DNA of 32,105 nt from an uncultured Agathobacter sp. (GCA_934316545.1 CAKRDT010000023.1:1-32105), one strand, 5' to 3'. Shown: positions 7,427-15,219, counted from the stretch's first letter. A program made the numbers and translations. The notes: generated by a model from the sequence alone, not told the origin.

Positions 7427-8380
7427 ATGAGAAAGCGTATAATTTCACTGATGCTCGCAGCAGTGCTTGCACTGTCTCTTGGAGCATGCGGATCAAAAGA
7501 TACAAAGGAGCAGGATGCGTACCGTCAGTACGGAATTAACTGCCTGGAAATCGGTAAGTATGATGAAGCAATTCAGGCTTTTCAGAACGCGTTGGATCAA
7601 TCGCTGGGTAAAGTGGGTGAGAAAGAAATTGATATCTGCTTTTACAAGGCTGAGGCACAATCGTTAAATGGTGCGACTGATGATGCGCTGGATACATATA
7701 ATGCAATCATTGATTATAACAAAGACGGACGGGCATACTATCTGCGCGGCAATCTGTATTTTGACATGGGAGAGCAAAAGAAAGCACTTGCCGATTACGA
7801 GAGTGCGGTCAAAGAGAATAAGAAGGACTATGAGATATATATTGGAATCTACGAGTCTATGAAGCAGCATGGTTTGGGGGATGATGGACAGAAGTACTTG
7901 AATGCGGCACTTGAGATTAAGGGTAACAAGGCAGATGATTTGCTTTATAAGGGACGTATCAGTTATCTTCTTGGTGATTATAAGACGGCGCAGACCGATT
8001 TGGAGAAAGCAAAGAAAGATGGTCTGGCAAAGGCTTCTTATTATCTTGCACAGACCTATAAGGCAAAAGGAAACACCGATCAGGCAGACAAATGTGTGAA
8101 GGAATATCTAGACAGTGGTGTTGCAACCTCCTATGAATTATATGATCTTGGGGCAGAGGAAATGGGGGAAGGAAATTATGCGGATGCTTTAACGTATTTT
8201 AATGCAGCACTTGCTATGGAGAAGGTTCCGAATAAGCAGAATCTGATGAAAAGTGCAATTGCAGCGTATGAGTACAGTGGTGACTTCGCATCGGCAAAGA
8301 CCATGATTGCGGATTATCTGGAGCAGTACCCATCGGATGAAGACGCGCAGAAAGAAAGCACATTTTTGGAGACTAGATAA
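7427..8380 (+). CDS. TPR-repeat lipoprotein
   Basis: A 317-residue predicted lipoprotein: basic start MRKR, hydrophobic core and lipobox LGAC with Cys21. The mature part is almost wholly tetratricopeptide repeats of about 34 residues, for example YGINCLEIGKYDEAIQAFQN, AYYLRGNLYFDMGEQKKALA, YLLGDYKTAQTDLEKAKK and EMGEGNYADALTYFNAALAM. TPR arrays act as protein-binding scaffolds; here it should face the outside of the membrane. No catalytic motif is visible. Its TAA stop overlaps the ATG of hflX by one base, so the two are coupled, although hflX is cytoplasmic and no direct functional link is evident. The ribosome site (GAAAGAGAG) is weak. Confidence 0.88.
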   Translation: MRKRIISLMLAAVLALSLGACGSKDTKEQDAYRQYGINCLEIGKYDEAIQAFQNALDQSLGKVGEKEIDICFYKAEAQSLNGATDDALDTYNAIIDYNKDGRAYYLRGNLYFDMGEQKKALADYESAVKENKKDYEIYIGIYESMKQHGLGDDGQKYLNAALEIKGNKADDLLYKGRISYLLGDYKTAQTDLEKAKKDGLAKASYYLAQTYKAKGNTDQADKCVKEYLDSGVATSYELYDLGAEEMGEGNYADALTYFNAALAMEKVPNKQNLMKSAIAAYEYSGDFASAKTMIADYLEQYPSDEDAQKESTFLETR

Positions 8381-9624
8381 TGGCACAAACTTATGAAAAC
8401 GAACAAATGGAAGAGAAGGTCATCCTGGTTGGAGTCAGTGAACAGGAAGGGGACGATGCGGAGGATTCTCTTGCGGAACTCGCCGAACTGGTCAGGACGG
8501 CGGGCGCTGTGGTGGTCGGTACATTGATGCAAAAGCGGGAAAGTATCCATCCGGGAACTTATGTGGGAACCGGTAAAGTGGATGAGATTGCGCAGCTGCT
8601 TACGATAACCGGAGCAACCGGAATTGTGTGTGACGATGAATTATCTCCTGCACAAATGAAAAATCTTGAAGCGATACTTGCAACAAAGGTGATGGATCGA
8701 ACCTTGATTATCCTTGATATTTTTGCGGCCCGCGCAACCACAAGTGAAGGAAAGATACAGGTTGAACTGGCACAGTTAAAATACCGTCTCAGCCGTTTGA
8801 GCGGGTTCGGAAAGTCCATGTCGCGTCTGGGCGGAGGAATCGGAACAAGAGGTCCCGGAGAAAAGAAGCTTGAGATGGACCGGCGATTGATCAACGATCG
8901 TATCGCGCAGCTGAATCGCGAATTAAAGGAAGTGGTCAAGCATCGTGATATCACGCGTGCAAGGCGGCAGAAGAATGATATCCCGGTCGTTGCAATCGTC
9001 GGCTATACGAATGCCGGTAAGTCAACACTTTTAAATCATCTGACGGATGCAAAGGTGCTTGAGGAAGATAAGCTTTTTGCAACTCTTGATCCGACAACGC
9101 GATTGCTTGCGCTCGACGGACATCAGCAGGTGCTCCTGACCGATACGGTTGGATTTATCCGTAAACTCCCGCATCATCTGATCGAGGCATTCAAGAGCAC
9201 GCTTGAGGAAGCAAAATATGCGGATTACATTTTTCATGTGGTGGATGCATCCAATCCGCAGATGGACAAGCAGATGCACATTGTCTATGAGACGTTGGAT
9301 CGTCTCGGTGTCAAAAATAAGAAAATGGTTACCCTTTTTAATAAAATGGATCAGAGAACGGAGGATGAACCGTTGCAGGATTTTCGCGCGGATCATATTC
9401 TTATGATCTCTGCAGCCTGTAACCGGGGGATTGATGAAATCAAAGCGTTGTTGCAGGAACTGCTCCGGGAGGATAAAGTCTACGTGGAGCGTGTTATTCC
9501 GTATGCGCAGGCGGGGATGATCCAGCTTGTCCGAGAGAAGGGCGAACTGGTTTCAGAAGAGTATGTGCCGGAAGGTATTGCGATTCAGGCGTATGTGCCG
9601 ATGGAAGTGTACGGAAAATTGTAA
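8380..9624 (+). CDS. hflX: Ribosome-associated GTPase HflX
   Basis: A 414-residue HflX-family GTPase, which binds the 50S subunit and splits or rescues stalled ribosomes, notably under stress. The N-terminal HflX domain carries HPGTYVGTGKVDEI and DELSPAQMKNLE and is followed by the Gly-rich linker SRLGGGIGTRGPGEKKLE. G-motifs: G1 GYTNAGKST at residues 208-216, G3 DTVGF at 255-259, G4 NKMD at 321-324, and G5 near ISAACNRG. The length is normal for the family. The start ATG shares its A with the stop of the upstream TPR lipoprotein gene. The stop lies only 9 bp before the first arm of the 2 kb palindromic element, so any read-through from hflX would transcribe that element. Confidence 0.97.
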   Translation: MAQTYENEQMEEKVILVGVSEQEGDDAEDSLAELAELVRTAGAVVVGTLMQKRESIHPGTYVGTGKVDEIAQLLTITGATGIVCDDELSPAQMKNLEAILATKVMDRTLIILDIFAARATTSEGKIQVELAQLKYRLSRLSGFGKSMSRLGGGIGTRGPGEKKLEMDRRLINDRIAQLNRELKEVVKHRDITRARRQKNDIPVVAIVGYTNAGKSTLLNHLTDAKVLEEDKLFATLDPTTRLLALDGHQQVLLTDTVGFIRKLPHHLIEAFKSTLEEAKYADYIFHVVDASNPQMDKQMHIVYETLDRLGVKNKKMVTLFNKMDQRTEDEPLQDFRADHILMISAACNRGIDEIKALLQELLREDKVYVERVIPYAQAGMIQLVREKGELVSEEYVPEGIAIQAYVPMEVYGKL

Positions 9625-9632
9625 ATCGGGAA

Positions 9633-10010
9633 TCCGGGTTTGCCGTGATCAGATAGGGATTCAAAAACGGACGATACCGAATTTAAATAAGATAAGATTC
9701 GAAAATTAGCAGTAGTTATTATAAATCAACGGACTTTTGACGATACCGACTTTCTCTCAGCTTTTTCTGCGAGTTAACTCCTGCAACGATTTTGGATAGT
9801 TTTTCATCACATGAAACAATCATGCAATTATCCGAAACAATGGAACGCAGGAGCAGTCGCAGAAAAGAGCTTCGATAAAGTGTACCGTCCAAAATCCTGT
9901 TGGTTGAATACGTTTGCTGCTAATTTTCCTTTTTACTTTTTTCTATCCGCTATCTGTGTATTGGAAATAACCTATCTGATGCACGACAAAAATTTGCTGC
10001 ATAGTAAATA
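9633..10010 (+). repeat. Outer arm A, left copy (MITE-like)
   Basis: A 378-bp unit that is itself an imperfect inverted repeat. CGTGATCAGATAG at 9644-9656 faces CTATCTGATGCACG at 9972-9985, and GAAAATTAGCAG at 9702-9713 faces CTGCTAATTTTC at 9917-9928. It is repeated in inverted orientation at 11211-11666. This size, with terminal inverted repeats of about 80 bp and no coding, resembles a miniature inverted-repeat element. Confidence 0.7.
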
Positions 10011-10022
10011 AATAAGGAAAAA

Positions 10023-10088
10023 TGACGCGCGGTGTTATTTTACAGATAAATGTAAAATTTCGCCGCGCGTGATTTTTTTCATACAAAT
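10023..10088 (+). repeat. Hairpin arm B, left copy
   Basis: The inner arm of the palindrome, and itself a strong hairpin: ACGCGCGG / CCGCGCGT outside and ATTTTACA / TGTAAAAT inside, with two T-T mismatches between and loop GATAAA. A run of seven T follows at about 10072-10078, so on the plus strand it looks like a long intrinsic terminator that could stop read-through from hflX. A near-identical copy in inverted orientation is at 10983-11048. Confidence 0.8.
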
Positions 10089-10235
10089 TATTATCGAACA
10101 AGCGGAATCAGGATGGGGTGTCTCGCAGGCGGGACAAAATGGTAAAAACATGGTCCTATTTTCAAGTTCCTTCTGCGGGTCATATGATTTCGACCTTCCT
10201 CTTGACCTAGATCTCATTTTTCTCCTGTAGGTCAT
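10035..10235 (-). CDS. Weak 66-codon frame at the edge of the 52-bp array
   Basis: A minus-strand frame that begins in the array and runs into arm B. It has an Arg/Ser-rich start (MTYRRKMRSRSRGRSKS) and a CPAC pair in FCPACETPHPD. Within the array the strand carries AGGAG shortly before ATG, so initiation is plausible at codon 7. The C-terminal third is encoded by the hairpin repeat, which argues against a conserved protein. It is included because it is the best frame in the element. Confidence 0.15.
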   Translation of the reverse strand: MTYRRKMRSRSRGRSKSYDPQKELENRTMFLPFCPACETPHPDSACSIIICMKKITRGEILHLSVK

Positions 10236-10549
10236 GGCCTTCCCTATTCCTCCATGACCTGGATTTCATTTTCCTCCTGTAGGTCATGGCCTTCCCTGTT
10301 CCTCCATGACCTGGATTTCATTTTTCTCCTGTAGGTCATGGCATTCCCTATTCCTCCATGACCTGGATTTCATTTTTCTCCTGTAGGTCATGGTCTTTCC
10401 TGTTCCTCCATGACCTGGATTTCATTTTTCTCCTGTAGGTCATGGTCTTTCCTGTTCCTCCATGATCTGGATTTCATTTTTCTCCTATAGGTCATGCAGT
10501 TTCCTGTTCTCCCATGACTCAATGATCCAATTTTCTCTTAGGGTCATTT
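10170..10549 (+). repeat. 52-bp tandem array, seven units, each with a dyad
   Basis: Units start at 10170, 10222, 10274, 10326, 10378, 10430 and 10482, each 52 bp (the last 53), followed by a partial unit from 10535. The five inner units are nearly identical; the edge units are degenerate. Every inner unit holds the 9-bp dyad AGGTCATGG-N14-CCATGACCT, so the array is a string of hairpins or palindromic protein sites. On the minus strand each unit shows AGGAG-AAAA-ATG, a canonical ribosome site and start. As 52 is not a multiple of three, each such frame shifts at the next unit and stops after 29 codons. It is not a CRISPR array: there are no distinct spacers. Confidence 0.92.
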
Positions 10550-10686
10550 TGTCGTGGACGCAGGGAAAAGAAATATTACATAGTGCCCCACTTAACAAAA
10601 TCCGCAAGAGAATGTCCCGCATGCCGAGATATTTTGAAACTGATTTCCTGAATATAGAAGTTGATTTACTTGTCTATATTCTTAAC

Positions 10687-10930
10687 GTGATGTAGGAGCT
10701 AAAAATTTACAAATTCATACCATTTTATTATCGAATCCTATTTTGCCTATACAATTAGCGTGAAGTAAAACGCTAAAATACTTAAAAAACATACCATTTT
10801 TAAAGAAAAAGTAATTCTGCCTATAATTATAGTGTGAAGTAAATATGCTAACATGCTGCAAAACATCCCATTTATGTGGAAAAGTGGATCTACCTATAAT
10901 TATAGCGTGATGTATCTATCGAAAAATTTC
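10687..10930 (+). repeat. 73-bp AT-rich tandem array
   Basis: Three units of 73, 74 and 73 bp start at 10687, 10760 and 10834 with a truncated fourth at 10907. Each starts GTGAtGTA or GTGAAGTA, has a central CATACCATTT-like block and ends with gCCTATAATTATAGc or a near variant. The terminal TATAAT is promoter-like but lacks a consistent -35. A related piece occurs inside left arm B (CATACAAATTATTATCGAA at 10080-10098). Confidence 0.75.
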
Positions 10931-10982
10931 TAAAACATCACAACAAATTACTCCTTGCTCAAAATATAACTGAGGCAGAAAA

Positions 10983-11048
10983 ATTTATATGAAACAAATC
11001 ACGCGCGGCGAAATCTTACATTTACTTGTAAAATAACACCGCGCGTCA
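10983..11048 (-). repeat. Hairpin arm B, right copy
   Basis: Inverted copy of 10023-10088, with about five differences over 65 bp by eye. The internal hairpin is kept: the stem change gives a T-G wobble in place of a T-A pair. It points inward, so the two copies would terminate transcripts entering from either side. Confidence 0.8.
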
Positions 11049-11210
11049 ATTACTTTATTCATAAAGTCAGTCTGTTTCATTAAATATGACAATCATTTTC
11101 TATAGCAATTAATTCCGTCTATTTTGTCAACTATTTAATCTAACCATTTTTTCTTACTATAAGACAAATATTTCAGATAAACATTTTTTAATATACAGAT
11201 ATCGTATTTC

Positions 11211-11666
11211 TAATACTACGCAGCAAATTTTTGTCGTGCATCAGATATACTATTTCTACACAGATACCGGATGCAAAAATGTAAAAAAGAAAATTAGCAG
11301 CAAGCGTATTCGACCAACAGGGCTTTGCATGATTTTAATGACCAACTATTTCATGTTACAGGCATCGGAGCCATACTTATTTTTGAAGGACAAATTTGCA
11401 ACTGCTTCTGGGTTCCATTCCGCCCGCTAATAGCATGACAAAAACAAATTGTAGCTGTCTATCTGAAATAGAGCCAGAAGCTGACTTGCAAATTTTCCTG
11501 AACAAAATAATCGTATGGTCTGATGCCGTAACTTCGAGAAATACTCTGTCATTGAAGTCATTCAAGTCCGTCACTTATAGAAGAATCTACTGCTAATTTT
11601 CTATCGTTATTCTATCATCCGGTATCGTCCGCTTTAGAAAGTCTATCTGATCACGACAAACCCGAA
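11211..11666 (-). repeat. Outer arm A, right copy (MITE-like)
   Basis: Inverted counterpart of 9633-10010 at 456 bp. It has its own internal inverted repeat: GTCGTGCATCAGATA at 11233-11247 faces CTATCTGATCACGAC at 11643-11657, and GAAAATTAGCAG near 11289-11300 faces CTGCTAATTTTC at 11591-11602. It is longer than the left copy because of extra sequence in its middle. An AT-rich 160 bp (11049-11210) with no left-hand counterpart separates it from arm B. Confidence 0.7.
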
Positions 11667-11782
11667 TTGTGCAATTGGTTGTAATGCAATAAAAAGAATG
11701 CTGTCAACACATTGACAAACAGATGTTCGATGAATTATAATGAGAACAAACATATGTTTGCATTTGAGGAGGAGGGATATCT

Positions 11783-13312
11783 GTGACGAATGTGATGCAG
11801 ACGGATTCTGTGATGGAAAAATTGACGATTCTGTCAGATGCGGCGAAGTACGATGTTGCGTGTACTTCCAGTGGCGTGCACAGAGGTGGAGACGGTGTGA
11901 ATACCGGTAATGCACATGCAAGCGGAATCTGTCATGCCTTTACAGGTGATGGACGTTGCATTTCGCTGTTGAAGATCCTGTTGACCAATGAATGTATTTA
12001 TGACTGCAAGTATTGTGTGAATCGCGTGTCGAATGATGTGAAGCGGGCAACATTTACTCCGGATGAGGTGTGCCGGCTTACCGTGGAGTTTTATCGGCGA
12101 AATTATATTGAAGGATTGTTTTTAAGCTCGGGGATCATACAGTCGCCGAATCATACGATGGGATTGCTGTATGAGACACTTTATCTGCTCCGGACAAAGT
12201 ATCGTTTTCATGGATACGTGCATGTGAAAGGGATTCCGGGGGCATCGAAGGAAATTGTGGAGTTGATAGGGTATCTTGCGGATCGTATGAGCGTGAATCT
12301 GGAATTGCCGACCTCTGAAGGATTGCGACAGATTGCACCGAATAAAATTCGCGGAAATATCTTGTCGCCGATGCGACAGATTCAGAATGGAATCGAGGAG
12401 AGCAGGCATCATCATGGTGTAACCAGTATGAAGAGCCGTGTCTATATTGATGAGAGATCGTATTATAACCAGATGGCAGAGATCAGGGACAGTTATGACA
12501 GGCTGCTTGATTATCAGCGGGGAGTTTCCGCGATCGCGCAGAAGAAAGCGGACGCGGTGGCAGAGAAACACTGGAACTTACAGACGGTGTCGCAGACAAA
12601 GGCCGGATTGACGCATCCGGACCGGTATTTTGTGCCTGCGGGACAGAGTACCCAGATGATTATTGGCGCAACAGGGGAGACGGATTATCAGATTATGGCG
12701 GTGACGGAAGCTTTATACCAAAGATTTGCCATGAAGCGTGTCTTTTATTCCGCATTTATTAATGTTAATCAGGACAGTGCATTGCCGGATACACCGGGAG
12801 GCCCGCCATTGTTGAGGGAGCATCGGCTGTATCAGGCGGATTTTCTTCTTCGTTTTTACGGATTTCAGACAGATGAACTTCTTTCGGAGAAGCATCCGAA
12901 TTTCAATGAGCGGATGGATCCGAAGTGTGATTGGGCGGTGCAGCATCTGGAGCAGTTCCCAGTAGAAATCAATAAGGCAGATTATTACACGCTTCTGCGT
13001 GTGCCTGGAATCGGAACCAGAAGCGCGAAGCGGATTCTTGCGGCCAGAAGGTTTGCTTCCCTTGATTTTGCAGATATTAAGAAGATGGGAGTTGTGCTGA
13101 AGAGGGCAGTGTATTTTATTACCTGCAAAGGAAAGATGATGTATCCGACCAAACTTGAGGAGGGATATATCACAAGACATTTGATCTACAATGAGAAACC
13201 CACACAGATGTTGCTTCCAGATGGAAGCTGCATGAGTTATGAACAGATGACATTACAGGATTATATGGAACAGATGAAACCAGCACAATCATGCGGCACC
13301 TTGAGAAGGTGA
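11783..13312 (+). CDS. Radical SAM protein, putative DNA modification/repair
   Basis: A 509-residue radical SAM enzyme of the TIGR03916-type family, distantly like spore photoproduct lyase. The iron-sulfur motif is C71-x3-C75-x2-C78 in NECIYDCKYCVNR. The C-terminal part (about residues 395-440) is a helix-hairpin-helix DNA-binding segment, NKADYYTLLRVPGIGTRSAK, supporting action on DNA. The GTG at 11783 is chosen because GAGGAGGAGGG ends 6 nt before it; ATG at 11795 is an alternative. The next gene, a DUF4130 protein, is its usual neighbour in bacteria, and their frames nearly overlap. The substrate and reaction are not established for the family as far as I know. It stands 117 bp downstream of the palindromic element. 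Confidence 0.88.
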   Translation: MTNVMQTDSVMEKLTILSDAAKYDVACTSSGVHRGGDGVNTGNAHASGICHAFTGDGRCISLLKILLTNECIYDCKYCVNRVSNDVKRATFTPDEVCRLTVEFYRRNYIEGLFLSSGIIQSPNHTMGLLYETLYLLRTKYRFHGYVHVKGIPGASKEIVELIGYLADRMSVNLELPTSEGLRQIAPNKIRGNILSPMRQIQNGIEESRHHHGVTSMKSRVYIDERSYYNQMAEIRDSYDRLLDYQRGVSAIAQKKADAVAEKHWNLQTVSQTKAGLTHPDRYFVPAGQSTQMIIGATGETDYQIMAVTEALYQRFAMKRVFYSAFINVNQDSALPDTPGGPPLLREHRLYQADFLLRFYGFQTDELLSEKHPNFNERMDPKCDWAVQHLEQFPVEINKADYYTLLRVPGIGTRSAKRILAARRFASLDFADIKKMGVVLKRAVYFITCKGKMMYPTKLEEGYITRHLIYNEKPTQMLLPDGSCMSYEQMTLQDYMEQMKPAQSCGTLRR

Positions 13313-13371
13313 TGATGGAAAGGATCGGCCAGATGCAAGCCGCAAGATGCAAAAGAAGGGAGAAGAAAAGA

Positions 13372-14154
13372 GTGAGTCGGGAGCTGACCTTGCGGTGTGA
13401 AGATTCTCTGGATGGAATCTTCACCGCAATCTATGATGCATTTGTATATAAGAATCAAATGGAACGGCCGTACACGGACAGTATTAAGATTGCGGTGGGA
13501 GATGGCAATCTTACGTTATTTTCAACGGATCTTACGGTGACGAAGGATCCGATCAAGGTGGAAAAAACGGTGCAGACAATTCAGCAGCGCCTGGGATATT
13601 CGGTGTATGAGACGCTGCTGGAAGCGTTGTGCCATTTTGACGATGATCGTGCCAGCGTGGTACTCGGATATCTGGTGAGAGCGTTTGGCTGCGGTCATAG
13701 TATTGCGGATGATCTGTCAGAACCGTATGTGATGCGAGTGATGGAACTTGCACGCAAAGTGAATAATGAGATCGATAAGTTTTACGGATTTCTCCGATTT
13801 GAGGAAGTAAAAAGCCAGCAGACGCAGGAAGGCACAGTTCTTGTCGCACAGGTGGAGCCGAAGTGTAATTTGGTTCCGCTGATGATGGAACATTTTGCGG
13901 ACCGTTTTCCAAACGAAAACTTTATTATATATGACAATAACAGAAAGGTTGCAGCGGCACATGAGAAGTGGCATGCGTGTATGCTTGTTGAGGGACAGGA
14001 ACTTGAACTTCCGGAAGGCCAACAGGACTATTTTGTAGAATTGTGGAAGCAGTACGTTGCAACAATGGAGATTAAGCCGCGCCATAATGAGCAGTGTCAG
14101 AATACTTTGATGCCGAAATGGTACAGAAAACATATGCCGGAGTTCCGAGCATGA
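13372..14154 (+). CDS. DUF4130 / TIGR03915-type DNA metabolism protein
   Basis: A 260-residue protein of the TIGR03915 (DUF4130) type that accompanies the radical SAM protein upstream. The same domain is known fused to uracil-DNA glycosylase-like proteins, which suggests a role in DNA repair. Visible signs are the N-terminal CEDSLDGIFTAIYDAF, matching the family's 'yDgsfeGfLtaiyeaF' opening, a helical middle, and a C-terminal FVELWKQYVATMEIKPRHNEQCQNTLMPKWYRKHMPEF. The frame opens earlier, at an ATG at 13291 inside the radical SAM gene, but the GTG at 13372 places the start at the conserved opening and has AAGGGAGAAG just upstream. Function is inferred from family and neighbour only. Confidence 0.82.
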   Translation: MSRELTLRCEDSLDGIFTAIYDAFVYKNQMERPYTDSIKIAVGDGNLTLFSTDLTVTKDPIKVEKTVQTIQQRLGYSVYETLLEALCHFDDDRASVVLGYLVRAFGCGHSIADDLSEPYVMRVMELARKVNNEIDKFYGFLRFEEVKSQQTQEGTVLVAQVEPKCNLVPLMMEHFADRFPNENFIIYDNNRKVAAAHEKWHACMLVEGQELELPEGQQDYFVELWKQYVATMEIKPRHNEQCQNTLMPKWYRKHMPEFRA

Positions 14155-14325
14155 ACAGATGCGGACTGTTGTGAAAATATATAGAGAATATGTGGGTTTA
14201 CGAATTCAGGAAGCATGTGATAATATAGGGATAGTTGGTGAGACAATAGAGGGCATTAGCGGATTCCTGTGTGTTGAATCCAGAAAGGAATCAATGAAGC
14301 GGATGTCAGCCACAGGGGGATTTAC

Positions 14326-14829
14326 ATGCTTGCATTAGAACTTACGGATATTAAAGATTTTATGAACAAGCTGCTGAGAAGTGAGATCTTTGACCATTTC
14401 CTGTTACAGGAAGGAGTGATTACAGCTGCAGCTTCCTATGTGATCGATGGACATATCAATAAGGGATTTTATTCGACGGAAGAATTGGAGAACCTTGGTA
14501 TTGCAGATTGCAGTTGTCTTCCGTATTCTATGCTGCGGACGCAGTGCTTTGACCTGATCAAGGGAAAGAAGACGCCGGCTGCCTTTAAGTTTGTTTTGAT
14601 GCTATCTCCGAATAATCTTGAACGAACACTTTCAAGTATACATAGTAATTTTACGGGGAATGATATTACAGGAGTATTTATGAATATTCGTTATCAGAAT
14701 CAGCTTTTGTCTTTGACGACCGGTATCTCATATAATATTTTTTCGGTCGATAAGACTTTGGATAATGAGTGGGACAGGCTGGTGCGGCAATTTTTAAAGC
14801 AACATGAGATTGCCTTTGAAGAACTTTAA
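14326..14829 (+). CDS. DUF5721-like conserved protein
   Basis: A 167-residue soluble protein starting MLALELTDIKDFMNKLLRSE, resembling the DUF5721 family that I associate with Lachnospiraceae; its function is unknown. No signal peptide, membrane segment or catalytic motif is visible. The centre, GKKTPAAFKFVLMLSP, and FMNIRYQNQLLSLTTGISYN suggest an alpha/beta fold. AGGGGG lies about 7 nt before the ATG. The 170 bp upstream holds no gene. The family name rests on memory of the sequence pattern, not on a search. Confidence 0.65.
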   Translation: MLALELTDIKDFMNKLLRSEIFDHFLLQEGVITAAASYVIDGHINKGFYSTEELENLGIADCSCLPYSMLRTQCFDLIKGKKTPAAFKFVLMLSPNNLERTLSSIHSNFTGNDITGVFMNIRYQNQLLSLTTGISYNIFSVDKTLDNEWDRLVRQFLKQHEIAFEEL

Positions 14830-14838
14830 TTTTGTCGC

Positions 14839-14867
14839 TTTACTTTTCTAAATTGTTATGCTATTCT
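14839..14867 (+). promoter_or_regulatory. Possible cold shock gene promoter
   Basis: TTTACT (14839-14844), a 17-bp spacer and TATTCT (14862-14867), each matching four of six consensus bases. It is placed about 45 bp before the csp start, leaving a short leader. Confidence 0.4.
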
Positions 14868-14911
14868 AAGCATAGTTGCAGGGCAACACAAATATATTGG
14901 AGGTACTTTCG

Positions 14912-15115
14912 ATGAACAAAGGTACAGTAAAGTGGTTCAACAACCAGAAGGGTTACGGATTCATTACCGCTGAAGACGGACATGATGTATTCGTACATTA
15001 CTCAGGACTTAACATGGAGGGCTTCAAGTCTCTCGAAGAAGGCGCTGCAGTAGAGTTTGATATTACTGATGGTGCTAAGGGTCCACAGGCAGTCAACGTA
15101 GTCGTTGTGAAATAA
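14912..15115 (+). CDS. Cold shock protein (CspA family)
   Basis: A 67-residue cold shock domain protein, an OB-fold single-stranded RNA/DNA chaperone. Both nucleic-acid binding motifs are intact: RNP1 KGYGFI at residues 13-18 and RNP2 VFVHYS at about 26-31. It opens with the family's GTVKWFN. ATG at 14912 has GGAGG 8 nt upstream; the longer open frame upstream is leader. It has its own promoter-like sequence and its own terminator, so it is monocistronic. Codons look strongly biased, consistent with high expression. Confidence 0.97.
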   Translation: MNKGTVKWFNNQKGYGFITAEDGHDVFVHYSGLNMEGFKSLEEGAAVEFDITDGAKGPQAVNVVVVK

Positions 15116-15187
15116 TTGCCACACAATCTAGTTTCTATGTACCTTTTTCTTTTGTTTTAGATTAAGATATTGGATTCAACGATTCAG

Positions 15188-15219
15188 AAAAGACAACCGA
15201 TGATTCGGTTGTCTTTTTT
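15188..15219 (+). terminator. Terminator of the cold shock gene
   Basis: Perfect stem AAAAGACAACCG / CGGTTGTCTTTT with loop ATGATT and a T run. The A run on the 5' side lets it serve the convergent Nudix gene as well. The loop is the same as in the glgP terminator. Confidence 0.93.

Larger units (their letters stand above)
9633..11666. repeat. 2 kb composite palindromic non-coding element
   Basis: This fills nearly the whole gap between hflX and the radical SAM gene. Reading inward from both ends, the sequences match as reverse complements: the outermost cGGGTTTG-cGTGATCAGATAG and CGGACGATACC (9636-9678 with 11663-11622), GAAAATTAGCAGTAG (9702-9716 with 11602-11588), about 110 bp of close match (9895-10006 with 11311-11212), and about 65 bp (10023-10088 with 11048-10983). 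A further short match, TCTCGCAGGCGGGACA at 10121-10136, pairs with 10613-10629. Two tandem arrays lie inside. All frames in it are short and unconvincing. It lacks a transposase, so if mobile it would be non-autonomous. Hexamer AATTGT occurs at 9617-9622 and 11665-11670, a possible but weak target duplication. Confidence 0.85.

Noticed and set aside
10170..10549. CRISPR array
   Set aside because: Units are uniform over all 52 bp, with no conserved-repeat/variable-spacer pattern, and no cas genes are in the window.
9617..11670. AATTGT target-site duplication of the 2 kb element
   Set aside because: The hexamers do not sit symmetrically at the repeat ends (one is 11 bp outside, the other overlaps the end), so chance is likely.
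11236..11921. Several 60-90 codon frames on both strands in the right arm of the palindrome
   Set aside because: They overlap repeat arms, lack ribosome sites and show no shared reading frame with the left arm copies.
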